Part shown: piece by piece, positions 8,964 through 19,852 of the stretch
How the letters are laid out: each line of letters starts with the position of its first letter
Position numbering within the stretch: position 1 is the first letter of the stretch
NCBI RefSeq assembly: GCF_031501865.1
Contig: NZ_JARRCW010000001.1
Span: 1,943,001 to 2,007,000 of the forward strand
Length of the DNA: 64,000 bases
Direction: 5' to 3'
From: Pseudovibrio sp. M1P-2-3
GTDB taxonomy: Bacteria > Pseudomonadota > Alphaproteobacteria > Rhizobiales > Stappiaceae
Made by a program: the position numbers and the translations under genes
Notes under the pieces: model-generated
Told to the model about the DNA's origin: nothing
The model's input: only the letters and a program-made list of their open reading frames with translations
The model's database searches: none

Positions 8964-9640
8964 CTGGATCGGCAATCCCACAACAGTTGCCTTTGATGTT
9001 ACCTCACAACGAGGCGCTAGGATTTGATGATTACCTCGTAAGTGAGGCCAATCAAGCGGCATTCAACCTGCTGACATCTTGGCCGAACTGGAGTTCGCCA
9101 ATTGTGCTGCTGGCCGGGCCGACTGGCGCGGGCAAAACACATCTTGTGAATGCTTGGCAAGAGGTAAGCGGAGCCCATATTGTCAAGGCCCCTCAGCTTT
9201 ATCAGTTCAGTCCTTCTGAACTGGCGGAAGCCGGGCCCGTGGCTATTGAAGACCTGCATGAGGGGTTTGATGAAAAATCTCTCTTCCATCTGTTCAATGC
9301 GATCCGGCTAAATGGGCAGACTATGCTGCTCACCAGCCGCACATGGCCCCATGCCTTCAATTTGCAACTCCCGGATTTGGCCTCAAGGTTCCGTGCCGCC
9401 ACGCCAATTGAGATTGCAGAGCCCGATGATATGCTCCTGCGCATGGTAATGACCAAGTTATTTGCAGATAGACAGGTTTCTGTTGACCATTCGTTAATTG
9501 AGTTTCTCATTCTTCGAATTGAAAGGTCCTTGTCTGCTGTGGGGCATATTGTAGAGGCTTTGGACAGGTATGCTTTAGCAAAAGGTAAAAAAATTACCAG
9601 AGCAATGGCATCGAGTGTCCTGGACAGTCTGGATCAGTAG
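8960..9640 (+). CDS. hdaA: DnaA-like regulatory ATPase HdaA
   Basis: 226-aa homologue of the DnaA AAA+ domain, without the DNA-binding domain. The Walker A-like LAGPTGAGKTHL lies near residues 51-62. The Walker B region is VAIEDLHEG, then a sensor-type LLTSRTWP near 118 and LASRFRAA (the arginine-finger box). In alphaproteobacteria HdaA promotes regulatory inactivation of DnaA with the beta clamp; the N-terminal QQLPLMLPHNEALG resembles the clamp-binding QxxLxLP motif. The overlap with the permease gene and its place ahead of ppk are typical of Hyphomicrobiales. Confidence 0.88.
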   Translation: MTGSAIPQQLPLMLPHNEALGFDDYLVSEANQAAFNLLTSWPNWSSPIVLLAGPTGAGKTHLVNAWQEVSGAHIVKAPQLYQFSPSELAEAGPVAIEDLHEGFDEKSLFHLFNAIRLNGQTMLLTSRTWPHAFNLQLPDLASRFRAATPIEIAEPDDMLLRMVMTKLFADRQVSVDHSLIEFLILRIERSLSAVGHIVEALDRYALAKGKKITRAMASSVLDSLDQ

Positions 9641-9753
9641 GCGTTTTCTATTAAATATTGTATTACAAACCTCATGCGCTGAATCCGAGTGGGTATGGCA
9701 TGTTATAATGTGGTTTGTTGCTAAGAATAAGATACTATGCGGAGGGTTCTGGG

Positions 9754-11967
9754 ATGAATGAAATGGCTGGCACGAATACTACAGATGTACAGAACATGCC
9801 GCTAATTACGCCAGAACAGGGGCAGGAACTTCTAGAAAAACCCGGACGTTTTATCAATCGGGAGATCTCATGGCTCTCGTTTAACCGCCGGGTACTGGAA
9901 GAATCCATGAACCCCAGCCATCCATTGTTGGAACGGCTGCGCTTTTTATCTATTTCAGCCAACAATCTGGATGAGTTCTTCATGGTGCGTGTTGCCGGGC
10001 TTCGTGGTCAGCAACGGGAAGGGATTAACAAGCAATCCGATGACGGATTGACCCCCGGGGAACAACTGGAAAAGATTGGAGAGGCTGTTGGCCGCCTGCA
10101 AAGTGAGCAGCAAAGCTGTTTTCGCCAGCTGCGAACAGAGTTGGCTGAGGATGGTATTCGCATCCTGCACGCAAAAGATCTGGAAGATCAGGAAGCCGAT
10201 TGGCTGGAGGATTACTTCCTGCAGCATATTTTCCCAGTTCTAACACCGCTTGCAATTGATCCTGCCCATCCGTTTCCGTTCATTCCAAATCTCGGTTTTG
10301 CGCTCATTCTGGATTTGTTGCCAACAGGTGGCGGCGCCGGAATGACTGCGCTGCTCCGTCTTCCAAGCCAGATTGGCCGGTTTGTTATTTTGCCGCAGCC
10401 AAAGGGGACGGATCGGCATGCGAAGCGTTTTGTCGCAACAGAATCCATCATCAGCCTGTTTATTGACCGCCTGTTTCCCGGATATCATATCCGCGGGAAG
10501 GGCACATTCCGTGTTATTCGAGATTCCGATCTGGAGATCGAAGAGGAAGCGGAAGATCTGGTTCGGGTCTTTGAAAGCGCTCTGAAACGGCGGCGCCGTG
10601 GTTCGGTTATTCGCCTGGAAATAGTAGGTAACACCCCTGAAGACCTGAGGGCCTTTGTTGCAAATGAAATGGAAATCGAAGAGGAAGACGAGATCTTCCT
10701 TGTAGACGGTTTGCTTGCTCTCAACGATCTTTCGCAGCTTGTTGATATTAAGCGCAGTGACTTGAAATTTCCAAAGTTCAATGCACGTTTTCCTGAAAGG
10801 ATTAGAGAACACGGTGGGGATTGTTTTGCTGCAATCCAGCAAAAGGACATTGTCGTTCATCACCCCTATGAGAGTTTTGATGTGGTGGTGCAGTTCCTGC
10901 ATCAAGCTGCTCAAGATCCGGATGTGGTGGCCATCAAGCAGACACTTTACCGCACATCAAATAACTCGCCAATCGTACGGGCGTTGATAGAAGCGGCGGA
11001 AGCCGGTAAGTCGGTCACAGCTCTTGTGGAGCTTAAAGCGCGGTTTGATGAGGCTGCTAATATTCGCTGGGCGCGTGATCTGGAACGTGCTGGCGTGCAG
11101 GTGGTCTATGGGTTTATCGAGCTGAAAACGCACGCCAAATTGTCTATGGTTGTTCGCCGTGAGGGGAGCAATTTAAGGACCTACTGCCATATTGGTACCG
11201 GAAATTATCACCCCATTACTGCACGGATATATACTGATCTGTCGTATTTCACTGCCGACCCCGTGATTGCAAGTGATGCGGCTAAGATCTTTAACTATAT
11301 TACCGGCTATGCCGAACCTGGTGAGCTGGAAACTGCTGTCATCTCGCCCAAGTCCTTGCGTGCGCGCATCATGCAGCATATGGAAGAGGAAATTGAGCAC
11401 GCCAAAGCAGGGAGGCCTGCCCAGATTTGGCTCAAAATGAACTCTTTGGTCGATCCGCAGATTATCGACGCTCTTTATCGCTCCAGCCAAGCGGGCGTGC
11501 AAGTCGACATTGTTGTTCGCGGTATCTGTTGCCTGCGCCCCGGTATTCCGGGTCTTTCGGAGAATATCCGGGTAAAGTCGATTGTTGGACGTTTCTTGGA
11601 ACACAGCCGCATATATTGCTTTGGGAACGGTTATGGGTTACCGAGTCGAGAGGCGCATGTGTATATTAGCTCGGCAGATCTAATGCCTCGGAATCTGGAC
11701 CGGCGGGTAGAAATGTTGGCACCGATAACAAACCGTACTGTTCATGAGCAGGTGTTGGACCAGATCATGGTTGCAAATCTGGAAGATAATCAGCAAAGCT
11801 GGAAGATACTTCCTGATGGCGGTCATGAACGTATTGTCCCTCTCCCGGATGAAGAGCCGTTCAATGCGCATAAATACTTCATGACAAACCCATCTTTGTC
11901 GGGGCGTGGTAGTTCCTTGCAAAGTGATAGCCCGAAATTATTCCCGGAACGCAACTCCAGTGCCTAA
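9754..11967 (+). CDS. ppk: polyphosphate kinase 1
   Basis: Makes inorganic polyphosphate from ATP. The 737-aa protein has the N-terminal [18 protein letters not shown] and the four-domain layout of PPK1. It includes [24 protein letters not shown] (about 430-452), [14 protein letters not shown] with the first conserved His, and [24 protein letters not shown] near 480-502 containing the autophosphorylated His region. Length is normal. I chose ATG 9754 because GGAGGGTTCTGGG precedes it; an upstream TTG frame lacks family similarity. A TATAAT at 9704-9709 upstream is a possible -10 without a convincing -35. ppx follows, overlapping the end of this gene. Confidence 0.96.
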   Translation: MNEMAGTNTTDVQNMPLITPEQGQELLEKPGRFINREISWLSFNRRVLEESMNPSHPLLERLRFLSISANNLDEFFMVRVAGLRGQQREGINKQSDDGLTPGEQLEKIGEAVGRLQSEQQSCFRQLRTELAEDGIRILHAKDLEDQEADWLEDYFLQHIFPVLTPLAIDPAHPFPFIPNLGFALILDLLPTGGGAGMTALLRLPSQIGRFVILPQPKGTDRHAKRFVATESIISLFIDRLFPGYHIRGKGTFRVIRDSDLEIEEEAEDLVRVFESALKRRRRGSVIRLEIVGNTPEDLRAFVANEMEIEEEDEIFLVDGLLALNDLSQLVDIKRSDLKFPKFNARFPERIREHGGDCFAAIQQKDIVVHHPYESFDVVVQFLHQAAQDPDVVAIKQTLYRTSNNSPIVRALIEAAEAGKSVTALVELKARFDEAANIRWARDLERAGVQVVYGFIELKTHAKLSMVVRREGSNLRTYCHIGTGNYHPITARIYTDLSYFTADPVIASDAAKIFNYITGYAEPGELETAVISPKSLRARIMQHMEEEIEHAKAGRPAQIWLKMNSLVDPQIIDALYRSSQAGVQVDIVVRGICCLRPGIPGLSENIRVKSIVGRFLEHSRIYCFGNGYGLPSREAHVYISSADLMPRNLDRRVEMLAPITNRTVHEQVLDQIMVANLEDNQQSWKILPDGGHERIVPLPDEEPFNAHKYFMTNPSLSGRGSSLQSDSPKLFPERNSSA

Positions 11968-13486
11968 TAACTATAAAAATGGTGATATCAGGGGCCGCTT
12001 TAACGGCTCTGGTCCAGTCGCGATCATTGACATTGGTTCCAATTCAGTTCGACTGGTTGTTTACGAACGACTTTCACGCAGCCCATCCCCGCTTTTCAAT
12101 GAAAAGGTATTAGCGGGATTAGGGCGCGGAGTTGGCTTGAATGGTGAAATGGACCCGCTAAGGGTAGAGGTTGCCCTAAAGGCAATCTCCCGTTTCAAGG
12201 CCATAAGCAAGCAAGTTGGCGTTACTATGCTGCGCATCGTCGCCACAGCTGCAGTACGAGAAGCCAATAACGGGCCAGCCTTCATTTCCGAGGTTGAGCG
12301 TATCTGTGACACTCAAGTGCAGATCCTTTCGGGTAAAGGTGAAGCGCACTACTCCGCAATGGGAGTTGTTTCAGGCTTTCAAAATCCAAACGGTCTGATT
12401 GGTGATTTGGGGGGAGGGAGCCTTGAGCTTGTTGAAATCTCGAAAGAGGATGTGGGGCACGGCATCACTTTCCCTCTTGGTGGGCTGAGACTTCAAGATA
12501 ACTCTCACCGTGATATTGTTCAGGCCCAAGAGATCGCAAAGACTGTCTTGCAAAATGCTGAGTGGCTTTCCGAAGCAGGTGCTGGGAAAAACTTCTATGC
12601 AATTGGAGGCACATGGCGCTCACTGGGCCGCCTTCACCTGTTTCAAGAAGGTTATCCTCTCCATGTCATGCAGGAGTATACTATTCCTGCGGAAGTGGCC
12701 GTTGAGTTTTGTGATCGTGTTATCCGGAAGCAGACAAATAAGCTTAGAGAGATCAAAGTCATCTCCAAAGCACGGCGTACCCTCTTGCCATATGGGGCGG
12801 CAGTCCTAAAAGAGGTTGTTCTCCAGTCCAAAGTGGATCAAGTGGTATTTTCTGCTTTGGGTATTCGCGAGGGGCTGCTCTATGATCTGTTAGATCAGGA
12901 GGAGCGGAAAAAAGATGCCTTGTATGAGGCAGCTTATGAGATAAGTGCGCTGCGCTCGCGTTCTCCCAAATTCGGTCTGGAGCTGGAGGCGTGGACAGAA
13001 GGCGCTCTTTTGGCTGCCGGTATTATTGAAAGTGACAGAGAACGTCGCCTTCGTCTGGCTGCGTGTCATCTGGCGGACATTGGGTGGCGGGCTCATCCAG
13101 ATTATCGAGGGGAACAATCCCTCAATATTATTAGTAATGGGTCTTTTATTCAGGTGGATCACCCCGGCCGTGCCTACCTTGCAATGTCCGCGTTCTATCG
13201 GCACGAAGGGCTTGTTGATGATGCGGTATCTCCGCAGATTTTGAGTTTATGTAGCGAGCGGCTTCAGATGCTTGCACGGATAATGGGAGCACTGCTGCGC
13301 ATAGCTTCACTGGTGAGTGCTTCAACTGCCGGTGTACTGGGGCGAACTTCCATTTCATTTGTAGACGGCAAACTGGCTTTGTGTTTGCCTGAAGGGCTGA
13401 AGGATCTAGATGGAGAGCGCCTTAATAAGAGGGTCAAACAGCTGGCTCGAATCTTTGATATGAAGGGCGCAATTCTCATCAGGTAG
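11960..13486 (+). CDS. ppx: exopolyphosphatase (Ppx/GppA family)
   Basis: Hydrolyses terminal phosphates of polyphosphate (or pppGpp). The N-terminal ASKHA-fold motif [17 protein letters not shown] lies about residues 21-37, followed by the [15 protein letters not shown] phosphate-binding loop, [14 protein letters not shown] and GLREGL-like [11 protein letters not shown]-terminal helical/HD-like part includes [16 protein letters not shown]. The frame opens back to 11906; GTG 11960 (508 aa) is my choice because it overlaps the ppk stop by 8 nt as in coupled genes, but no strong RBS decides it. Together with ppk it forms the polyphosphate turnover pair. Confidence 0.93.
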   Translation: MPNNYKNGDIRGRFNGSGPVAIIDIGSNSVRLVVYERLSRSPSPLFNEKVLAGLGRGVGLNGEMDPLRVEVALKAISRFKAISKQVGVTMLRIVATAAVREANNGPAFISEVERICDTQVQILSGKGEAHYSAMGVVSGFQNPNGLIGDLGGGSLELVEISKEDVGHGITFPLGGLRLQDNSHRDIVQAQEIAKTVLQNAEWLSEAGAGKNFYAIGGTWRSLGRLHLFQEGYPLHVMQEYTIPAEVAVEFCDRVIRKQTNKLREIKVISKARRTLLPYGAAVLKEVVLQSKVDQVVFSALGIREGLLYDLLDQEERKKDALYEAAYEISALRSRSPKFGLELEAWTEGALLAAGIIESDRERRLRLAACHLADIGWRAHPDYRGEQSLNIISNGSFIQVDHPGRAYLAMSAFYRHEGLVDDAVSPQILSLCSERLQMLARIMGALLRIASLVSASTAGVLGRTSISFVDGKLALCLPEGLKDLDGERLNKRVKQLARIFDMKGAILIR

Positions 13487-13491
13487 ATATA

Positions 13492-13517
13492 GAAAAAGCG
13501 CCAGTGATGACGCTTTC
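13492..13517 (+). terminator. terminator-like hairpin after ppx
   Basis: AAAGCG and CGCTTT pair around a 10-nt loop immediately after the ppx stop, followed by TTCTAT. The stem is short and the T tract weak. Confidence 0.45.
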
Positions 13518-13551
13518 TATGAGGGCTTCAATTAATTATAGTCTTGAGCCT

Positions 13552-14157
13552 TTATACTGAAACATATCCAGCTGCCTTGAAGTAATTCCAACACTCTTGG
13601 GGTGTGAACAGATCGCATATGTCACCCAGAGCCTTTATCAAGGTCTCAAAGGTTCTGGCTTTCATTCTGCGTAGGTGTGCTTTGAGCTTGGAAAACGCCA
13701 TTTCGATAGGATTGAGATCAGGAGAATAGGGCGGCAGAAAAAGGAACCAACACCCGCTTTGTCTGAGGGCCCTTGCGGCTTCTGGAACTTTGTGTGTGGA
13801 CAGGTTATCCAGAATGACCACCGTTTTAGGGTGCAAGCATGGAGCCAGTTGTGTCGTGATATAAGTGGTGAATGCCTTGCCATTCATGGCCCCGTCCAGA
13901 ACCCAGGGCGCAATGAGTCCCTCGTGGGTCAAACCGGCGATAAAGGTCTGGTTCTGCCAGCGTCCAAACGGCGCTGTGTCAAGGGCTCGTTCCCCTTTAA
14001 AGGCTCGGCCTCGCAGCCGGGTTAAATTCGTTTTAACACTGGTTTCATCGAGAAACACCAGTCTCTCAGGCAGATCACGCATTATAGGCTGACGGGTGTG
14101 GCGCCATTCATCTCTGGCATTTTGTACATGGAGTTTGCCACGCTCGGTTGCCACCAA
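13552..14157 (-). CDS. IS630 transposase, catalytic part (OrfB)
   Basis: DDE superfamily domain: [12 protein letters not shown] (first Asp), [11 protein letters not shown] (second Asp) and [16 protein letters not shown] (the Asp/Glu of the third position). It is in the overlapping frame after OrfA, so the true product is probably an OrfA-OrfB fusion made by frameshifting at the A run near 14160; the nominal start at 14157 is arbitrary. The 201 codons are identical to those at 35668-36273, indicating very recent transposition. Confidence 0.88.
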   Translation of the reverse strand: MVATERGKLHVQNARDEWRHTRQPIMRDLPERLVFLDETSVKTNLTRLRGRAFKGERALDTAPFGRWQNQTFIAGLTHEGLIAPWVLDGAMNGKAFTTYITTQLAPCLHPKTVVILDNLSTHKVPEAARALRQSGCWFLFLPPYSPDLNPIEMAFSKLKAHLRRMKARTFETLIKALGDICDLFTPQECWNYFKAAGYVSV

Positions 14158-14510
14158 CGATTTTTTTTATAGGTGTAGCCAAGACGGCGCAAAGCCTTGG
14201 AGACGGAAGTATGGTGAACCCTCACTCCCTCAGCCATGAAAAGTGCATCACATAACTCCATCAACGTGATATCTCCGTCTTGATTGACCAGCTCGCGCAA
14301 GAAGGAGAGGTAGGGCTCCAATTTTCCGCCTCCCTTTGGGCGCCCTGTCCTGACCGGGATTAAACTCTGCCCCTCCCGAACTTTACGGGCCAAGCGAGAT
14401 CCTGATGCTGGAGAGATCAGCAGGCGGCGTGCTGCTTCACGCCCGCTCATCCCGGATAAAATGAGCCTTTTAAAGCGAAGGCGTAAATCAAGTGAAAGTG
14501 GCCGACCCAT
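14082..14510 (-). CDS. IS630 transposase, upstream part (OrfA), 142 aa
   Basis: Helix-turn-helix half of the IS630 transposase: [15 protein letters not shown], then [24 protein letters not shown] and a second HTH ending [19 protein letters not shown]. It ends in a run of A residues (TATAAAAAAAAT on the coding strand), the typical slippery site where ribosomes shift to the catalytic frame (13552-14157). GGGAGGAGATCAC provides a strong RBS before ATG 14510. Identical in sequence to the protein at 35315-35743. Confidence 0.88.
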   Translation of the reverse strand: MGRPLSLDLRLRFKRLILSGMSGREAARRLLISPASGSRLARKVREGQSLIPVRTGRPKGGGKLEPYLSFLRELVNQDGDITLMELCDALFMAEGVRVHHTSVSKALRRLGYTYKKNRWWQPSVANSMYKMPEMNGATPVSL

Positions 14511-14592
14511 GTGATCTCCTCCCTAAAAGGAGTGAATCACAAATCAACCTGATTGGGAATCCCCAATCGATTCAGCGTTGCGCCTCATTGCT

Positions 14593-15819
14593 TTAGCTGG
14601 CGTTTCCGCTTTTCGGGGGACTGGAACGCCTCTTTTTGTTTCTGGTACTTGAATGGCGCTCCACAGGCTCTCCTTGTTCGCAAAGAACAGTGGATCTGCC
14701 GTTAAAGGCAAGCGCTACTTCACCGTTTTTGAGACGCAGGGCATCGGCTCCGAAAATTTCCTTACGCCAGCCTTGGAGTACGGCAATTTCAGTGTCATCT
14801 CCAGATGCGATCTTCTCAAGGTCGTCAACCGTAGCGATAACTTTTGGTGCCACCCCAAACTGTTCGCACTTCATCTTCAGCAGAACTTTTAGAAGGTCGA
14901 CAGCTGCTGATGCCCCATCAGGAGCAGGTCTTCCTTTCGGAAGTTCAGGAAGCTCTTCTTGAGGAATCTGAAGGCCAGCGTGAACAGCGTTGAGGATATC
15001 CTCAGCATATTTTGAGCGCTCTAAACCCTTTGGTATCGACCGTAGGTGGCCAAGTCGTGTTGTATCTCTGGGCTGCTGAATTGAGAGCTCAAATATTGCA
15101 TCGTCTTTGAGGACGCGGCTTCTGGGCATGTTGCGTCTTTGGGCTTCTTTGTCACGCCACGCTGCCAGCTCTTTTAGAACTGCGAGTTCACGGGGCTTGC
15201 GTACCCGAAGCTTCATGCGTTTCCACGCCTTTTGAGGGTCGGAAATGTAAGTATCCTTGGACGTAAGGGTCTTCATTTCGTCTTCAACCCAGTGGGTCCG
15301 ATTCTTTGTCTCTAACTCTTTACGCAGATGATTATAGATATCACGCAGGTGCGTTACATCGGCTAGAGCGTACTCCAACTGTTTTTCAGTGAGTGGGCGT
15401 CTGGACCAATCCGTAAAACGGGAGGACTTATCAATTCTGTTGCCGGTGACTTTCTGGACGAGTTGATCGTAGGAAACAGAATCACCAAAGCCACAGACCA
15501 TTGCAGCAACCTGACTGTCGAAAAGCGGGCTTGGAACAATTCCGCCAAGGTGCACAATAATTTCGACATCCTGCCGAGCCGCATGAAATACCTTGGTTAC
15601 ATTTTGGTTTTTCATCAGCTCGAAAAAAGGCTCCAAGTCCAGATTTTCTGCCAATGCGTCAACTATAAAGGCTTCTTCAGGGCTTGCCATCTGTATGAGG
15701 CAGAGCTTTGGCCAGAATGTTGTTTCGCGCAGAAACTCTGTGTCGATTGTGACAAACTCAAAGCGAGCGAGACGAGTACAGGCTTCTTGAAGCCCTTTTG
15801 TTGAAGTGATCATATTCAT
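14593..15819 (-). CDS. rnd: ribonuclease D
   Basis: 3'-5' exoribonuclease acting on tRNA precursors and other structured RNA. 408 aa. DEDDy exonuclease motifs: FVTIDTEFLRE (Asp/Glu, about residues 23-33), VFHAARQDVEII (about 76-87), and YALADVTHLRDIY with the catalytic Tyr and Asp (about 149-161). An HRDC domain follows (about 215-290, LAAWRDKEAQRRNMPRSRVLKDDAIFE). ATG 15819 is the first in-frame start; ATG 15813 is equally possible and no good RBS decides. IS630 copy 1 sits exactly at its TAA stop codon; removing it leaves AGC TAA unchanged, so the protein is not truncated. Divergent from aspS. Confidence 0.94.
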   Translation of the reverse strand: MNMITSTKGLQEACTRLARFEFVTIDTEFLRETTFWPKLCLIQMASPEEAFIVDALAENLDLEPFFELMKNQNVTKVFHAARQDVEIIVHLGGIVPSPLFDSQVAAMVCGFGDSVSYDQLVQKVTGNRIDKSSRFTDWSRRPLTEKQLEYALADVTHLRDIYNHLRKELETKNRTHWVEDEMKTLTSKDTYISDPQKAWKRMKLRVRKPRELAVLKELAAWRDKEAQRRNMPRSRVLKDDAIFELSIQQPRDTTRLGHLRSIPKGLERSKYAEDILNAVHAGLQIPQEELPELPKGRPAPDGASAAVDLLKVLLKMKCEQFGVAPKVIATVDDLEKIASGDDTEIAVLQGWRKEIFGADALRLKNGEVALAFNGRSTVLCEQGEPVERHSSTRNKKRRSSPPKSGNAS

Positions 15820-16101
15820 GGTTGCAATGCTATAACGCAGGTGATGTCAATTGTCGTTGATTTATTCTTGAGAATACCGCAGAACTGTACGATCTACGCA
15901 ACTTTTCTCTCGAAAGTGGTAATTGTTGTGAATTGGAACTGTCCTCCTAGCCTGCAATATGTTTTTGCAAAAGAAAAGGTCTGCATGAGGATACTTTACT
16001 TGACTTTATAGCCGTGACATGGCTTCTCCAGCCGGTGCCTTCGTTTTGGTAGGCAAATGATTTTTAAAAGTTACAAAGATTATACTATGGCTGAGGACGC
16101 T

Positions 16102-17886
16102 ATGCATCGATATCGAAGCAACACCTGTGGTGAATTGCGCGAAACCCACGTAGGAGAAACAGTACGCCTTTCAGGTTGGGTCCACCGTGTCCGCGATCAT
16201 GGTGGCCTGTTATTTATCGACCTGCGCGATCATTATGGTTTAACACAATGTGTTGTTGATCCGGATTCTCCGGCATTTAAATTGGCAGAAACAGTTCGCT
16301 CTGAATGGTGCATACGCATTGATGGTGAAGTGAAAAAGCGCAGTGATGAAACAATCAACGAAGCGCTGCCAACCGGTTCCGTTGAAATATATATTCACGA
16401 AATGGAAGTTCTGGGCTCTTCCAAGGAATTGCCACTGCCGGTATTTGGTGAATTGGAATATCCAGAGGACATTCGCCTTAAATACCGCTTCCTCGACCTT
16501 CGTCGTGACACGCTGCACCAGAACTTGATGACACGGACAAAAGTTATCAACTCTATGCGTCAGCGCATGAATGCGGCCGCATTTAACGAGTTTCAAACTC
16601 CAATCTTGACTGCGTCCTCTCCAGAAGGTGCCCGTGACTTCTTGGTGCCCTCTCGTATCCACCCTGGTAAGTTCTATGCACTTCCGCAAGCACCGCAGCA
16701 ATTCAAGCAATTGTTGATGATGTCCGGCTTCGACAAGTACTTCCAGATTGCACCTTGTTTCCGTGATGAAGATCCTCGGGCCGACCGGCTTCCAGGTGAG
16801 TTCTATCAGCTCGACATGGAAATGAGTTTTGTAACTCAAGAAGACGTTCTGACAACTATGGAACCCGTTATTCGCGGCGTTTTTGAAGAGTTTGCAGAGG
16901 GTAAGCCAGTTACTGATGTGTTCCCACGCATCCCTTATGCAGAAGCAATCCGCAAATATGGTTCTGATAAACCAGACTTGCGCAACCCTATTGAGATGCA
17001 GGAAGTAACAGAGCAGTTTGCAGGCTCAGGCTTCAAAGTGTTTGCTCGCATGATCGATAGCGATCCGAAAGTTCAGGTCTGGGCAATTCCAGCACCTAAA
17101 GGTGGATCCCGCGCATTTTGTGATCGCATGAACTCTTGGGCGCAAGGCGAAGGGCAACCGGGTCTTGGGTATATTTTCTTCCGTAAGGAGGAAGACACAA
17201 TTGCCGGTGCTGGACCGATTGCCAAGAATATTGGTGCGGAACGTACTGAAGCCCTGCGCGTTCAACTTGGACTGAACGAAGGGGATGCTGTCTTCTTTGC
17301 TGCCGGTGATCCTAAGAAATTTGCAGACTTTGCTGGCAAGGCACGTACCCGTGCAGCTGAAGAACTTGACCTAATTGACGAAGATCGCTTTGCCCTTTGC
17401 TGGATTGTGGACTTCCCAATGTACGAATGGGATGAAGAAAACAAGAAGGTAGACTTCAGCCACAACCCGTTCTCCATGCCTGAAGGCGGCCTTGATGGTC
17501 TGGAAAACACTGACCCACTCGAGCTGAACGCCTATCAGTACGATGTTGTGTGTAACGGTTACGAAATTGGCTCAGGCGCTATCAGAAACCATCAGGTCGA
17601 GGTTATGAAAAAAGCCTTCGAAATTGCTGGTTATGATGAGAGCTTGCTGGAAGAAAAGTTCGGCGGAATGTTCCGTGCCTTCCAGTATGGCGCACCTCCG
17701 CATGGTGGTATGGCAGCAGGCGTTGACCGTATCGTTATGCTGTTGGTCGGAGCGAAAAACCTGCGCGAAGTAACTCTCTTCCCGATGAACCAGCAGGCAC
17801 AAGATCTGATGATGGGTGCGCCAGGCGATGTCTTCCCGGCACAACTGAGAGATCTGCATATTCGCTTGAACTTGCCAGACGCGTAA
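16102..17886 (+). CDS. aspS: aspartyl-tRNA synthetase
   Basis: Charges tRNA-Asp (in many alphaproteobacteria also tRNA-Asn). 594 aa, bacterial-type AspRS. N-terminal OB fold (about 1-110: [26 protein letters not shown]), class II catalytic domain with motif 2 [21 protein letters not shown], the bacterial GAD insertion (about 300-420), and motif 3 [13 protein letters not shown] near the C-terminus. I chose ATG 16102 (MHRYRSNT, the family start) with GAGGAC upstream; ATG 16087 in frame has no RBS. A strong terminator follows at 17942. Confidence 0.97.
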   Translation: MHRYRSNTCGELRETHVGETVRLSGWVHRVRDHGGLLFIDLRDHYGLTQCVVDPDSPAFKLAETVRSEWCIRIDGEVKKRSDETINEALPTGSVEIYIHEMEVLGSSKELPLPVFGELEYPEDIRLKYRFLDLRRDTLHQNLMTRTKVINSMRQRMNAAAFNEFQTPILTASSPEGARDFLVPSRIHPGKFYALPQAPQQFKQLLMMSGFDKYFQIAPCFRDEDPRADRLPGEFYQLDMEMSFVTQEDVLTTMEPVIRGVFEEFAEGKPVTDVFPRIPYAEAIRKYGSDKPDLRNPIEMQEVTEQFAGSGFKVFARMIDSDPKVQVWAIPAPKGGSRAFCDRMNSWAQGEGQPGLGYIFFRKEEDTIAGAGPIAKNIGAERTEALRVQLGLNEGDAVFFAAGDPKKFADFAGKARTRAAEELDLIDEDRFALCWIVDFPMYEWDEENKKVDFSHNPFSMPEGGLDGLENTDPLELNAYQYDVVCNGYEIGSGAIRNHQVEVMKKAFEIAGYDESLLEEKFGGMFRAFQYGAPPHGGMAAGVDRIVMLLVGAKNLREVTLFPMNQQAQDLMMGAPGDVFPAQLRDLHIRLNLPDA

Positions 17887-17941
17887 CTTTTAGGCGCCTC
17901 AAGGTTACTGAGTGAGTAAGCTACAACTAGCTTTTATAGGA

Positions 17942-17970
17942 GGCGATCGTATAGGATACGATCGCCTTTT
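17942..17970 (+). terminator. rho-independent terminator after aspS
   Basis: Perfect 11-bp stem GGCGATCGTAT / ATACGATCGCC with a 3-nt loop followed by TTTT. Confidence 0.92.
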
Positions 17971-18017
17971 GTGTTAACAGGTTCCCACTATAAAGATGAC
18001 GAGTATGAGGACATGCC

Positions 18018-19808
18018 GTGTTTAAAGCACTAGGGAGAAAACTGTTTGAGGATCCCGAAGGAGCTCCCTATCTGTTGCGCCGACTATTAGGCGAAAACTT
18101 GCACCGCTACAAAAAACAGTATGCAATTGCTTTTGTTTTTATGGGAATGACCGCTGCCGCGGGCGCAGGCAGTGCCGCGATAATGAAAGACGTTATCAAT
18201 GAGGTCTTTATTAATAAAGACTCCACGATGGTCTACGTTATTTCTCTGACGGTTGTTGGTATTTTCGTTATGAAGGGGGCGGCCAGCTATGGGCAATCTG
18301 TAGTTCTAAGCCGCATTGGTAACTCAGTAATCGCGAAACTACAAAACGACATGTATGCCAAGATAACGCGCTTGGGAGTGCGTTATTATGATACAACATC
18401 ATTTGGAGATATTGCGACTCGTTTTGGGCAGAATACCGGGGCCGCACGTAAAGCAATGGATACGATCGTTCTGGCTGTAGGCCGGGATGTAATGTCAGTG
18501 ATCGGCCTTGTGTCCGTTATGGTCTATCAAAATCCGCTGTTGAGTTTGATTTCAATGGCCATAATGCCTCCTGCCGTTTTCGCCGTTGCCAAGCTGGTCA
18601 AGCGGGTTAAAAAAATCGCCAAGTCCCAGTTTATTAACCGGACAAGAATTCTCTCAACAGTGAAAGAGACAGCTCAAGGCATTCGCGTCATTAAGTCGTT
18701 CCGGTTTGAAACCGAAATGAGAGATACGATGTCATCTGCTGTGGGTGACGTTGAAAAACAAGCAAATAAAATTGCCAAACTGACTGCACGCACATCACCG
18801 CTCATGGAAACTTTAGGCGGAATTGCCGTTGCAGCGATCATCATGTATGGCGGATACAGTGTGATTGAAATGGGGCAAGATCCTGGTGCGTTTTTTGCTT
18901 TTATTACCGCACTTCTTCTTGCCTATGATCCAATTAAACGTCTGGCTCGGGTTCAGGTAAGCCTGAACAATCAGCTTGTAGGCGTTCGGTTAATGTATGA
19001 GCTGCTGGATCTGAAGGAAGATTACCCTGAAACAAGTAATAACGCAGACCTTTCCGTTTCAGGTGGTGAAGTTGTACTTGATGATGTGGTGTTCCACTAT
19101 GGTGATTCTCCGGCTCTAAATGGTCTCTCGCTAACGGCTGAAGCTGGTAAAGTAACCGCTCTTGTTGGGAGTTCAGGAGCAGGAAAGTCCACCGTTTTTG
19201 CTATGCTGGAACGCTTCTATTATCCGCAATCTGGAGAAATTTTGATTGATGGCCAGTCAATCAATGGCGTGAATATTCAGTCCTTGAGAGCAAATATGGC
19301 AATTGTTACTCAAGATACTTTCTTATTTGATCGCTCAGTTCGGGATAATATTCGAATTGGTAAGCCAGATGCCACTGATGCCGAAGTGGAAGAGGCTGCA
19401 AAAAATGCAAACGCTCATGATTTCATCTGTGAACTTGATCAAGGGTATGAGACATTCGTTGGTGAAGGGGGGGGGCGTTTGTCTGGCGGGCAGCGTCAAC
19501 GTATCGCAATTGCGCGCGCAATGCTCTCGGATGCTAAAATCCTGCTTCTAGATGAGGCTACATCTGCATTGGATGCTGAATCTGAACACAAGATTCAGGC
19601 GGCTCTTACCAAGCTTATGGCAGGAAGAACAACGATTGTGATTGCCCACCGGCTCTCAACAGTTCGGGAAGCGGACACCATCCATGTATTAGAAAAAGGT
19701 CGTCTTTTGGAAAGTGGCTCTCACGATGAGCTTTATGCCATGGATGGCTTCTATCGGCATTTGTGTAAACTGCAATTTACCGAAACTACAGTCAAAGCCC
19801 ACCACTAA
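18018..19808 (+). CDS. MsbA-like ABC exporter (lipid/lipid A flippase type)
   Basis: Half-transporter of the MsbA/ABCB type, 596 aa. The N-terminal transmembrane domain (about residues 30-325, six hydrophobic segments) is fused to an ATPase domain. The ATPase shows Walker A GSSGAGKST near 385, Q-loop VTQDTFLF, signature LSGGQRQRIAIARAML near 488, Walker B ILLLDEATSALD near 510 and H-loop IVIAHRLS near 543. It begins with GTG 18018 preceded by ATGAGG. Family members flip core-lipid A or other lipids; the substrate here is not shown. It lies between two terminators, so it is a single-gene unit. The run of nine G coding GlyGlyGly just before the signature is noted separately. Confidence 0.92.
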   Translation: MFKALGRKLFEDPEGAPYLLRRLLGENLHRYKKQYAIAFVFMGMTAAAGAGSAAIMKDVINEVFINKDSTMVYVISLTVVGIFVMKGAASYGQSVVLSRIGNSVIAKLQNDMYAKITRLGVRYYDTTSFGDIATRFGQNTGAARKAMDTIVLAVGRDVMSVIGLVSVMVYQNPLLSLISMAIMPPAVFAVAKLVKRVKKIAKSQFINRTRILSTVKETAQGIRVIKSFRFETEMRDTMSSAVGDVEKQANKIAKLTARTSPLMETLGGIAVAAIIMYGGYSVIEMGQDPGAFFAFITALLLAYDPIKRLARVQVSLNNQLVGVRLMYELLDLKEDYPETSNNADLSVSGGEVVLDDVVFHYGDSPALNGLSLTAEAGKVTALVGSSGAGKSTVFAMLERFYYPQSGEILIDGQSINGVNIQSLRANMAIVTQDTFLFDRSVRDNIRIGKPDATDAEVEEAAKNANAHDFICELDQGYETFVGEGGGRLSGGQRQRIAIARAMLSDAKILLLDEATSALDAESEHKIQAALTKLMAGRTTIVIAHRLSTVREADTIHVLEKGRLLESGSHDELYAMDGFYRHLCKLQFTETTVKAHH

Positions 19809-19821
19809 TGATAGTCGGAGG

Positions 19822-19847
19822 CTAGAGGACGCTTACGCGTCCTCTAG
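19822..19847. terminator. bidirectional hairpin between the MsbA-like gene and oppF
   Basis: CTAGAGGACGC and GCGTCCTCTAG form an 11-bp perfect stem with a TTAC loop between two convergent genes. The T tracts are weak on both sides. Confidence 0.75.
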
Positions 19848-19852
19848 TTAAT

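Larger units (their letters stand above)
13537..14595 (-). mobile_element. IS630-family element, copy 1 (1059 bp)
   Basis: Bounded by TA dinucleotides (13537-13538 and 14594-14595), as IS630/Tc1 elements insert at TA. The ends read inward as TAAAGCAATGAGGC and TATAGTCTTGAGCC, an imperfect inverted repeat. Copy 2 at 35230-36288 is the same length and encodes identical proteins. The insertion lies in the stop codon of rnd. Confidence 0.85.

Noticed and set aside
14593-14595. rnd truncated by IS630 and given a stop by the element
   Set aside because: Rebuilding the TA target site shows the native codon is also TAA, so the protein length is unchanged.
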